DNA of 41,349 nucleotides from an uncultured Anaerofilum sp. (lineage in GTDB: Bacteria > Bacillota > Clostridia > Oscillospirales > Ruminococcaceae): the NCBI GenBank assembly GCA_944385935.1, contig CALWZC010000020.1, positions 1 through 41,349 on the forward strand, written 5' to 3'. How positions within the stretch are numbered: position 1 is the first letter of the stretch; each line of letters starts with the position of its first letter. Below are positions 24,837 to 33,502 of this stretch, one piece after another. The notes below the pieces were generated by a model. That model saw nothing but the letters and a program-made list of their open reading frames with translations, was not told the DNA's origin and did not search any database. The position numbers and the translations under genes were made by a program.

Positions 24837-27434
24837 TTAACTCAAAAAGTCGAACTCGTCCACCACAAAGGCAATATCAATCTGAAATTCCTCTCGCTGT
24901 GGGAGCTGAAGTCCCTGCTCATCTGCAATCACCAGATAATAGGTTTCGGTGTTGCTGTATTTCAGCGATTTCAGATTGAAGGTACATCGGAATGTACGCT
25001 CAGTGCCATTATCAGTAGTTTTATCAGCGATAATCTTCTGAATATCACTGATCTGTTTGCCACTTCTGTCTGTAAAGTAAACCTGATAAGTTGCGGCTTC
25101 ACGGTTTGCCCCTACTGCATCTTTTTGATAGAAGTTCAAGCTAAAAATCATGTTGCTGATTTTTCTGCTTGCAGACAGAAGATTCACAGTAACAGGTTTT
25201 GTGTCATATTTCTGCTTATTACATCTATATTCCATCGAATTATTTCTTAAATGGTGGTACTCAATCACTGGAACCACCATTTCCTGTAAGCTGATACCAC
25301 CATGGACAAAGTTCAAACCACCACCGCTCATTTTGATGCGAATATTCTCTCTTGGTGCAAAGCCGTCAAATTTGGACTCTCCACCTAAGAATTTTACTGG
25401 CATCAGATAATCTGGTGAAGCACCTTTCTGCATAACTGCGTAGCGTCTGCCATATTCAACATCCATGCTGTGAAAGCTGGCTTTATCCACCTTATTATCT
25501 TCTGTCAAAGGGCTGTATGTGTATAGGAAGCCGTGGTCGGCTGTAATCAGAATATTGATACCACCAAACTCATTGACGATGATACGCACCATGTTCTTCA
25601 ACTCAGAAATTGCCTTTTCACAAGCTGTAAAAACAGCAGTATCCGATGTATGGCTCGCTTCATCAATGGTATCGTGATAGATGTACACAACCTCCATCCC
25701 TTTTACCAAGGCACTTCTCTCAGCACGTTTCATACCAATGATGTTCTTATACTGCAATGCCACGCTTGCAGGATTAGCCGCCTTCAGTACCTTGTCACGG
25801 TTGGTACTGGCAGTGGACTGCCCATCTGCCAGTACGGTTAGGACATCTCCCTTAATCTCTGCCAATAACTTAGTGTGTGGGAGCAGGGCCGCCATGCCAA
25901 ACTTGGTGATAGACGGAAAAATACTCTGCATATTGTCCAGTTTCACTTGGCTTTGATTCTCTCTTTGCAGTTCGTCTGCAAGAGTAGCTGCCACCTCATA
26001 ACGCATTGCATCCGAAATAATGACAAACACTCTGGAATCCGCATTTTTGACACGGAAACGATAGAAATCCACCTGTTGAGGAATTTCTAGCACTTTTCCA
26101 TACTGTGCCAACTCATCAGCACATACATCCGACCAGTTAGTGCCTAACTCACCTAGGAACCAGTGGGAATACAGCCCTTCTACTTGATCCACAACATGCT
26201 TGAACAAGTCATCTAACAACATATTGGAGGTTTCCAGGCTTCTCTGGAAGCAAAGATGGAACTGTCTGTAATAGCGATCCATCTTGTAGTAATCTTGGGT
26301 GTAGTTCTTCCATATGTCACGGGCCTGTGTGGTATGGAATCCAGTAGAGTGTGTTTTAAAAAACTCCTGCATATTCGCCACCTGCAAGATACCCTCGTAA
26401 AAGTTGGCAAAGCCATCATACCAAACACAGGTGCGACGTTTCTCCACCATTTTTGTAATGACTTCTGCATCAATAATCTGACTACTGATTTCAGTCATCA
26501 GCTTTGTCAGTATGATTTCATTGATGCATGGGAAGCACTCTGTATCCACCAAATCTTCCAATGCAAGTTGGCTGAATCGTTTGGGCAGATGTGTTTCTTC
26601 TTCCACATAACGGGCAATTTCATAAAGTTGCCCATGATCCTCGCTCCGTAACCAATCCGATACCAAATCATAACAGTATGCCTGATGTGGGAAGGAGAGG
26701 AATCTATTCAAGCCAGCCAAGTGTTCTGGGAACATAGTTCGGGTTGATGCAGTCAGTAACAAATGAATTGCCAACTGCCCAATATCGCTTTCTTCCTCAC
26801 AGTAACCAGTTCCCTGACATACCATTTTCCAAAATGCTTCTTGTGCTCCATAATTTACAAAATCCTGATACACAGGGTTATTGCTCTTGTCCAGACCGGC
26901 ATGGAACACACACCGCATAATTTTATTTGGTTGTGCATCTTTGATGCCGCAGATTGCCGCCATGACAGCCAGGTGCAGCTGCGCTGGTTTTTCTGGAGTT
27001 TTGCTTTGAGCTGCCACCTTTGCTCGGCGTTCCTTAGCATTGAAGAATTGGCGGTAGTGCTTCACCTGTTTTCTCATTGTAAAGTCGGAGGATAGTCCCA
27101 TTTCACCCATCCACATGGAGAGCAAATCAGCACGAAACTCCTCACTATACAGCTTCACATCAATCAGCCAGTCATCATCTGGCTTATCAAAAGAGAGAGG
27201 ATTGTACACCAGATAGTTGCTTGTCGGGTCATCACTTCCCAGCAACTTTTTCACCATGAAGGTATTGCTACCAGTCAGTACAACCAGTTTTGCGTTATCA
27301 AGCTGAATTTCATCCAACTTGTCCTCAAATTTTCTGTCCTCATCATGCCAGAAGATAATGCGACGATGATAATATTCCTGTAAAGGTGCAGCAAACCGGA
27401 AGTTTAGGTCTTGTACTATTTTTTCGGTATCCAT
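24837..27434 (-). CDS. pglZ: BREX protein PglZ (alkaline-phosphatase superfamily)
   Basis: 865 aa, the usual size for type 1 PglZ. N-terminal region (1-450) contains IIFWHDEDRKFEDKLDEI, typical of the family. The PglZ phosphatase-like domain follows (about 465-740), with metal-binding motifs VFVIISDAMRYE (Asp475) and ILITADHGFLY (Asp632/His634). A C-terminal beta domain ends the protein. PglZ is required in BREX for both host methylation and phage exclusion and interacts with PglX; its chemistry is unproven. AAGGTGA lies before ATG 27434. The start is 12 nt after the HNH gene's stop. No lesion is seen. Confidence 0.95.
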   Translation of the reverse strand: MDTEKIVQDLNFRFAAPLQEYYHRRIIFWHDEDRKFEDKLDEIQLDNAKLVVLTGSNTFMVKKLLGSDDPTSNYLVYNPLSFDKPDDDWLIDVKLYSEEFRADLLSMWMGEMGLSSDFTMRKQVKHYRQFFNAKERRAKVAAQSKTPEKPAQLHLAVMAAICGIKDAQPNKIMRCVFHAGLDKSNNPVYQDFVNYGAQEAFWKMVCQGTGYCEEESDIGQLAIHLLLTASTRTMFPEHLAGLNRFLSFPHQAYCYDLVSDWLRSEDHGQLYEIARYVEEETHLPKRFSQLALEDLVDTECFPCINEIILTKLMTEISSQIIDAEVITKMVEKRRTCVWYDGFANFYEGILQVANMQEFFKTHSTGFHTTQARDIWKNYTQDYYKMDRYYRQFHLCFQRSLETSNMLLDDLFKHVVDQVEGLYSHWFLGELGTNWSDVCADELAQYGKVLEIPQQVDFYRFRVKNADSRVFVIISDAMRYEVAATLADELQRENQSQVKLDNMQSIFPSITKFGMAALLPHTKLLAEIKGDVLTVLADGQSTASTNRDKVLKAANPASVALQYKNIIGMKRAERSALVKGMEVVYIYHDTIDEASHTSDTAVFTACEKAISELKNMVRIIVNEFGGINILITADHGFLYTYSPLTEDNKVDKASFHSMDVEYGRRYAVMQKGASPDYLMPVKFLGGESKFDGFAPRENIRIKMSGGGLNFVHGGISLQEMVVPVIEYHHLRNNSMEYRCNKQKYDTKPVTVNLLSASRKISNMIFSLNFYQKDAVGANREAATYQVYFTDRSGKQISDIQKIIADKTTDNGTERTFRCTFNLKSLKYSNTETYYLVIADEQGLQLPQREEFQIDIAFVVDEFDFLS

Positions 27435-27445
27435 ATCATTTCACC

Positions 27446-28084
27446 TTATTTTGTATGTTTTTGTAACCACCATATCAATATACCCATATACGGCAACTTT
27501 TTGCTTTGCGACTGATACTGTGTCAGCAACCTTTCACAGGTTAGTCCAATATCTCCTGTTGGGTGTTTTTTCTTTATCCCAATAAGCATGGTTTGCAATG
27601 CACTTTTTCGATTTTCCACCAATCTTTCACAGTTCAAATTTAAGATGTCATTTAATTCTCCATCTATACTTGGATTGTCTGATTTAATACTTCCATCTGC
27701 GGTATATTTTATGCTTGACAAGGTCAGTGCTGAAAGCGGATTAACTGTAAGTGCCTTATTTTGACGCCTTGCATCACAGGTCATATATTTTTCAAATCCA
27801 CAGCCACGGTTTCCATTGCACACTGCAAGCATATTTCGATAATCCAACACCTTATCATTGGATGTTTTGCTTTGGGGTTCCCAATGTTCAATCGTAACAG
27901 ATGGGTTTCTCTTTTTTTGAGGAATTTGACACATACAATATGCACAAAGATATCCCTGTTCCTGCATCAGACTTTCCAAAACAGCATCATGCACATCCTT
28001 TGGCATATCTCCATAAGCTGCATATTTCTTTTTGCGATAGGCAATCAACTTTGATGGTTCTTTTCCTTTTTTTATCTCTATCAT
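27446..28084 (-). CDS. HNH endonuclease, PtuB-like (TIGR02646 family)
   Basis: 212-aa nuclease with Zn-type cysteines in CAYCMCQIP (about residue 50), the HNH core IEHWEPQSK...LDYRNMLAVCNGNRGCG and CDARRQNK. This matches the PtuB component of Septu and of retron Ec78-type systems. ATG 28084 is chosen because its frame homology starts there (MIEIKKGKEP) and GAGG lies 8-9 nt upstream; an upstream start at 28114 would overlap the ATPase. Its start follows the ATPase stop by 10 nt. The pair is expected to form a complex in which the ATPase restrains the nuclease until phage infection; this is family knowledge, not shown here. Confidence 0.88.
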   Translation of the reverse strand: MIEIKKGKEPSKLIAYRKKKYAAYGDMPKDVHDAVLESLMQEQGYLCAYCMCQIPQKKRNPSVTIEHWEPQSKTSNDKVLDYRNMLAVCNGNRGCGFEKYMTCDARRQNKALTVNPLSALTLSSIKYTADGSIKSDNPSIDGELNDILNLNCERLVENRKSALQTMLIGIKKKHPTGDIGLTCERLLTQYQSQSKKLPYMGILIWWLQKHTK

Positions 28085-28094
28085 AACAAAAACC

Positions 28095-29384
28095 TCAAAG
28101 TGATTCCATATCAAGCTGCACCTGCATGGAAACCAGTTCCGAATCTTCTCCTATCATTTCCTGCAAGTCATACAGCGTTTGTTGGGCACATTCATAATTT
28201 TCCTGATCCAATTTCTTATAAAATTTTTTAAACTTCTTTTCCACTTCTGGTGGGCGACCGCTAACCCCCATAATTTGCTGTACCAAGGAACGGATGTCCT
28301 TTCCATAAACCTCATTTTCCGTTGTTATAACTTTATTATCCTCAAGAATTCGGATATTTTCGCTGTGTATCGACTGAATGACTGCTGGTGCATGAGTTGT
28401 CACAATAAATTGCACCTTTGGAAAAATTGTTTGCAAATCCCCCAATACTCTCTGTTGCCATGCGGGATGCAAATGCAAATCCACTTCATCAATCATCACA
28501 ACACCCTCTGTTTCTTCCAGCACTCTGTCCAACAGCTGGGGATTGAGTACTGCCATTCGATACGCAATATCCGCCACCAAACCGATTGTTCCCTTATATC
28601 CGTCACTGAATTGGCTCAGCGGAAGTTTCATGCGATTTTTACCGATTGTATAATAAACATCCAATTCTTTGGTATTCAGGTTATACTGAATTTTCACATC
28701 ATTATAGCCACTTGCCAAAGAAAAACATTTCTCCATTGCACCATACACTGCTTCCAGTTCGGGAATGCTGCCCAAATCTTCCTCCTGACGCTGATATTTC
28801 TGAATTGTCAGTTTCTGAAACCAATTCATCATCAGTTTGATATTGGCTGTACCGTCAAGACAATCCAAATACCCATTCAAACGGTTGCTTTCCTTGAATA
28901 TGTCCGCTTTTTTCTCACGATGATAATCCCAAAGTCTTCCTGTTCCATAATAGGCAAGAATTGGAAGAATCAGATTTTGATCCCCTTCCATCACACAGTT
29001 TCGATATTCATTGCTGATATCCTGCAAAAACTTTGCACCATTGATTGTCATTTTGTTTGTGCTGCCCGACAGGGTTCGCTCCCATGTTCCGTTTTCGTTA
29101 TTCTCTGTGCCTTCCGCTTCAATTTCAATGGGATATTGTGGCTGAACATCTTCGTTGCTGCCCATGGAAAATGCCTTAACAAGTGCATCGTTTGCTTTAA
29201 TGCTTGGGCCTGCCAGTCCGTTAAATCCAATAAAAAGAGAACCCACAGCCACAGCGGCTGCATCAAGAATTGTGCTTTTGCCTGTACCGTTTATGCCAAT
29301 CAAAACAGTAAGTTTTTCATGAAACGCTATTTCCAGTTCTTCAAATCTTCTGAAATTACGGAGTTTCAATGTTTTCAGTTGCAT
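28095..29384 (-). CDS. AAA/ABC-type ATPase, PtuA-like
   Basis: 429-aa SMC/RecF-like ATPase. Walker A GINGTGKST (residues 30-38), ABC-type signature LSQFSDGYKG (about 265), Walker B with catalytic Glu VVMIDEVDLHLHP (about 305) and switch His in VTTHAPAVIQS are all intact. The C-terminus (KKFYKKLDQENYECAQQTL) is helical. Paired with the HNH gene it forms a Septu-like PtuAB unit. It is shorter than many PtuA proteins, and no OLD-type TOPRIM nuclease is visible. GGAGG precedes ATG 29384; it starts 16 nt after pglX, so it is inside the BREX operon. Confidence 0.88.
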   Translation of the reverse strand: MQLKTLKLRNFRRFEELEIAFHEKLTVLIGINGTGKSTILDAAAVAVGSLFIGFNGLAGPSIKANDALVKAFSMGSNEDVQPQYPIEIEAEGTENNENGTWERTLSGSTNKMTINGAKFLQDISNEYRNCVMEGDQNLILPILAYYGTGRLWDYHREKKADIFKESNRLNGYLDCLDGTANIKLMMNWFQKLTIQKYQRQEEDLGSIPELEAVYGAMEKCFSLASGYNDVKIQYNLNTKELDVYYTIGKNRMKLPLSQFSDGYKGTIGLVADIAYRMAVLNPQLLDRVLEETEGVVMIDEVDLHLHPAWQQRVLGDLQTIFPKVQFIVTTHAPAVIQSIHSENIRILEDNKVITTENEVYGKDIRSLVQQIMGVSGRPPEVEKKFKKFYKKLDQENYECAQQTLYDLQEMIGEDSELVSMQVQLDMESL

Positions 29385-29400
29385 TTTTAAAATCGCCTCC

Positions 29401-32400
29401 TCACTTTATTTTGCCCAAAACATCCTGAAATTTTGCATAGTTGACCTTTACTCCATCGTCTAAATCAATAGAAATCATCTGGTCTGCCAGATGGTGAATT
29501 TTTTCTTCGTAAGTTCTTAGCTCGGTATCCTGCTCTTTTAGGCGAGTTAGAACTTTGTTCAGCTTCACCCGCTCCCCAGTGGCAGCATTGGCAATGCGGT
29601 TTTCCAATTCGTCTATGGCAGTGCGATAGCGGCTCTGTTGCTCATGTACATAATCGGTACGGATACGGGCGATGGTGTCCGGCTGGTAGCGGTGCATATA
29701 AATGAGGGCTTTAAAGCCGTTCTTTTTGCCACTGTCAAATAACCAGTAAATCGGACGCTTCTGGTAGATTTTGCAGTGGTCAGCATAGAAGTCATTGAGG
29801 AAATAATTACGAATAACTTCTTTGGGCTGCCCCCTACCACCCAGAGCATCAGCAATAAATTTCAGGTTTTCGTCTAAAGTGTCCTTGCCGTATACATCCG
29901 AAATAAAGGTGATGAAGCGACCCACAATATCATCCTCAAAATATTCATCATCACAAATCGGGATAATATTGTCCTTATCAATGAAGTTAGCATCCCACAC
30001 CATTTCACAGCTAGAAAACGCATTCTTTCCGATGGCATCCATCAACTCCTGCTGGATGGCAGTATAATCCCAATCTCCACCGGCATAAAGTAGGCCATCT
30101 TTCAGTGGTGAATATCTGCCAAACATACAGCCCACTGCATAGGAAATCAGACTCTTGATGTCACGTTGTAAATCTGCCTTGCGAACCGTTACATCTTTGT
30201 CCTCCACCTCTGGGGTTAGTTCTTCCTGCAAGCCGTAGATGTCAATGAAAATGCGGTTGAGTTCTTCCTCGTTGGCTTTCAACTGGGCAAAGCGATTGTT
30301 GCACTCAGCTTGCCACTGAGCAAAGGCATCAACAACCGTGGAAACAGGACGGATGAGGGGATGCTTTGTGAAATCCCATGAGATTTCATAGGAATCCCAT
30401 TCTGATTGGCATATAGAAATACATTGTTCGGTTATCTTTTGTATGCACGGATCATTTGATTGAATTAGAGGTAATTTCTCTATATCTCCACTAACGATAC
30501 TAATTCCAGGAGAAATTATACCCAGAAAGTATGAACACACTTTGCTGTTTAGGAAGGCAAGGCAGTACTCACTATTTTCCTTTGAAGGAAATCCTTTAAG
30601 CCCAACTGAACTAAATACAAAACCAGATGAGTCGTATCGAACGGATAATTCAGAGGCAATTTTTGACCATGTCAATCCGGGCAGAAAGTAATATTGCCTT
30701 GATGGAAGATGATTACCCATATCAAGTAGCTTTGTATAGCTACTTTCATTGAACATAATTATACGCTCATTATCACCATACCACTTTCTATACTCTCCAC
30801 CCTTGTCTAACGGAAAATATTTCTTCCCTGACTCATGTGCCTGTTGCGTTGACGAATATGCGAAGCCAATATCTTGAGAGTTTACTTCAAACCATGAACG
30901 AACAAACAATTCATCATTTCCTGTTGAAGTTCCCTGCTTCGGATTAAGTACATTTTTCAGTTTGATGCCACTTTTGAAGTCTGCAAATGCATTTTGAGAT
31001 AAATAGTACGCAAAAGGAATACCTGGTATAGAATCAAAATTAGCGACCTGTTGAATGAAAATATTTGAATTATCACTAAAGGCAATAGCTTTATCTGCTT
31101 CGCTCTTATAATCTACCAGTCTTACAAAGGTAGTGTTTGCTTTATCGGAAGTAAAACCCTTTTGATAAACAAACGCAGTGGTCTGAACGACTTCGCCACT
31201 TATTGAATCAAAAGCTCTTGTTCCCAAATGCATCATATTTACAAGATAGTAATGTCTTAAATAATGACGAAGTTCCTCAAGCCTTGATTGATACATCCAG
31301 GTGCTTTGGGTTATCATTGATACATAACGATTCGTAGCTGACATTTTAAGGCACTTTCCAATAAAAGCTGCGTATATGTCAGCCTTACCATCTGGATACT
31401 GCTCCTTAATAAATGAAAGCAGCTTATCACTCATATTAGGGCTTCCCATATAAGGTGGATTCGTCACAACCACATCATACTTCTGTGCCAGTGCTTCCGC
31501 TACCTGCACCAACGGCAACAGGTTGTTCAGCACACTCTCTTTGCTCATGCTGATGTCATCCCGCACCTCGTCAAAACGGGCGTAAAGAGCAGCAAAATCC
31601 ACCGGAGTAATGTTCAGAATAGAACCATACTCTTTGGCATCGTGCATTTCCTTAATAATGCTGTCCATCACCGCTTTCAATTTGGCGTCGCCATTGCAGA
31701 AGTATTCCAGTGCATAGCGGTCAACGCCGTTGCTCTCCTGAATGGCATAAACATTGGGCTGAATCTGGCGGCTGAAGAAGCGGCGATCATACTGACGAGC
31801 TTTCATCATCACCACAAAATAGGCAAGCTGTGCTGCACGGTCATCAATATCCAAACCATAAAGGTTATTCTTCACGATACTTTCCACCGCTTCACGGGTG
31901 GTATAGCCGTAACTCTCGTAAATCTGTACCAGTACATCAAACAGGTAGACAAGAATATGACCAGAACCACAACAGGGGTCAATACACTTGATTTCCTCCG
32001 GCTTCATAGCGGCGTATTCTTTGCGAATTTCTGCAAGCTGCTCCTGTACCTCCGGTTCCTGTTCGGCTTCTTCCAAATAATACTTCCAGTTTGCTTTCAG
32101 TTCATCATTGGGATACCCTTCCACCCACAGACGACCAAGGGAGTTTTCCACCATATAGCGAACAATCCAGTCTGGTGTAAACAGTTGTGTAGCAGCTGGA
32201 ATATTCTCTTTTGTGATTTTCACATTCTTTTTGAGGGCTGCAAACACTTCGTCCTTTTTTTCTGCATTGTAATACTGGTACAGCCAGCCGATAATCTGTA
32301 CTGCATCTTTCCAATCTTCTTCTGGAATAGAAGAAACCATCTGCTCAATCACGCTACCTTCACGAAGCAGGTTATCCGGAAACAGCAGCTCGGTGTAATC

Positions 32401-32898
32401 AGAAATGTGCTGGAACATTCCCGGCAAAATGCTATTGAGAGCATTGCATTGGGTAACTAACAGGTATTTATAAAGTTCCTCTGTCTGGTTGGCATTCTTG
32501 AACTCATAGACCTTATCCATGTTCAAACTGTCCAAGTCCAAATGCAAGGCTTCATCAATAATCTGCGGCTTGAAGTGGTTTTCCTCATCCGTGAACACAC
32601 GCACACGGGTAGGGAGGTAGCCGTTAACCTCCATAAAACGTAGAGCAATCAGGCGGTTGAACCAAGTATATGCAACCTCCTCCATTACTTCCTCATAGCC
32701 CTTGGTATTGATTTGAGCAATCAACGCCCTACGCTGGCTTTTTTGCGTATGGGTCAGGACTTTCCCGCCCACGCTATCGGCATCCGCAGAGATGATATTA
32801 TCCTTTTGAATTCCATATTGCATCGCTTTCTGGGATACACGCTCAATCAGCTCCCGACGTGCCCATACAGCGAATTTTTTAATTGCATTCTTGTCCAT
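29401..32898 (-). CDS. pglX: BREX adenine-specific DNA methyltransferase PglX
   Basis: 1165-aa type 1 PglX. SAM-binding motif I is CIDPCCGSGHIL (residues 305-316), and catalytic motif IV is NPPY (480-483) in VVVTNPPYMGSPNM, indicating N6-adenine methylation. It is followed by a target-recognition and helical C-terminal region ending in a coiled-coil (YRTAIDELENRIAN). The enzyme marks host DNA at a short non-palindromic site so BREX can discriminate phage DNA. AAGGAC lies upstream of ATG 32898. The start overlaps the preceding small frame by 20 nt. Length and motifs are complete. Confidence 0.96.
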   Translation of the reverse strand: MDKNAIKKFAVWARRELIERVSQKAMQYGIQKDNIISADADSVGGKVLTHTQKSQRRALIAQINTKGYEEVMEEVAYTWFNRLIALRFMEVNGYLPTRVRVFTDEENHFKPQIIDEALHLDLDSLNMDKVYEFKNANQTEELYKYLLVTQCNALNSILPGMFQHISDYTELLFPDNLLREGSVIEQMVSSIPEEDWKDAVQIIGWLYQYYNAEKKDEVFAALKKNVKITKENIPAATQLFTPDWIVRYMVENSLGRLWVEGYPNDELKANWKYYLEEAEQEPEVQEQLAEIRKEYAAMKPEEIKCIDPCCGSGHILVYLFDVLVQIYESYGYTTREAVESIVKNNLYGLDIDDRAAQLAYFVVMMKARQYDRRFFSRQIQPNVYAIQESNGVDRYALEYFCNGDAKLKAVMDSIIKEMHDAKEYGSILNITPVDFAALYARFDEVRDDISMSKESVLNNLLPLVQVAEALAQKYDVVVTNPPYMGSPNMSDKLLSFIKEQYPDGKADIYAAFIGKCLKMSATNRYVSMITQSTWMYQSRLEELRHYLRHYYLVNMMHLGTRAFDSISGEVVQTTAFVYQKGFTSDKANTTFVRLVDYKSEADKAIAFSDNSNIFIQQVANFDSIPGIPFAYYLSQNAFADFKSGIKLKNVLNPKQGTSTGNDELFVRSWFEVNSQDIGFAYSSTQQAHESGKKYFPLDKGGEYRKWYGDNERIIMFNESSYTKLLDMGNHLPSRQYYFLPGLTWSKIASELSVRYDSSGFVFSSVGLKGFPSKENSEYCLAFLNSKVCSYFLGIISPGISIVSGDIEKLPLIQSNDPCIQKITEQCISICQSEWDSYEISWDFTKHPLIRPVSTVVDAFAQWQAECNNRFAQLKANEEELNRIFIDIYGLQEELTPEVEDKDVTVRKADLQRDIKSLISYAVGCMFGRYSPLKDGLLYAGGDWDYTAIQQELMDAIGKNAFSSCEMVWDANFIDKDNIIPICDDEYFEDDIVGRFITFISDVYGKDTLDENLKFIADALGGRGQPKEVIRNYFLNDFYADHCKIYQKRPIYWLFDSGKKNGFKALIYMHRYQPDTIARIRTDYVHEQQSRYRTAIDELENRIANAATGERVKLNKVLTRLKEQDTELRTYEEKIHHLADQMISIDLDDGVKVNYAKFQDVLGKIK

Positions 32899-33492
32899 TG
32901 TAATCGTCCTTTTTTAACGCTGTAGTTAATCTCTTTACTGTTTTTTCTAATCTATCAACACTATTCTTAAACTCATCAACATCTGAAATATAAACCAACA
33001 TACTACTATATTCAGAAAAGTCTATTTGTATAGTTTCTTTATACCGTTTTTTCTTTCCGTATCTGCAATATTCATATTGGATTCCAACAGTTTGAACTTC
33101 ATATTTGTTTAGAATCTCAAAGACGTTAACATCAAAAGAAACAACCCATTTTTGTCCTGGAAAAATGGCAATATTAGTTTCCGACATTTTCTTAAGTTTT
33201 TTTGCACTTTCTCTGGAAGTTGTGTTGTAAAGTCATCATTGTACACAAGACTTTTCACCTCAAGTGGAACCTCACTTACATTCCGTAATGTAAGACAAGC
33301 TAATGTAGATCTTATAAGCTCAAATGATATTTGCATATGAGGACAATTTCTATCATAGCGTTCTTTCTGCCAAAGTATGATTGTTACCAGAATAGCAGCA
33401 AAAGAAAGAAATGTAGATATTACATCGCTCCACGGAAAAGTGGAACTCTGTTGTTCAACGGCAATTACTAAATGTTCAAATAATTCCTCCAT
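32879..33492 (-). CDS. Membrane-anchored protein of unknown function, split at an in-frame slippery heptamer
   Basis: Frame 1 (33109-33492) encodes 127 aa: a membrane helix at about residues 25-41 (VISTFLSFAAILVTIILW), then a beta-rich domain (LTLRNVSEVPLEVKSLVY). Frame 2 (32879-33187) encodes MSETNIAIFPGQKWVVSFDV and a C-terminal coiled-coil. At 33196-33202 the zero-frame codons CAA AAA AAC contain A AAA AAC, a classic -1 slippage site. A -1 shift there joins both frames into a 204-aa protein (99 residues, LKK, then 102). The beta pattern runs on smoothly across the joint, so the fusion is the likely functional product. A lost A in a poly-A run, or a read error, is the alternative. It sits between brxC and pglX and is not a core BREX gene. 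Confidence 0.65.
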
Positions 33493-33502
33493 AATACTCT
33501 CC

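Noticed and set aside
28179-29390. Long plus-strand frame of 403 codons opposite the PtuA-like ATPase
   Set aside because: The product is Cys/His/Phe-rich antisense noise, and the minus-strand frame has all ATPase motifs.
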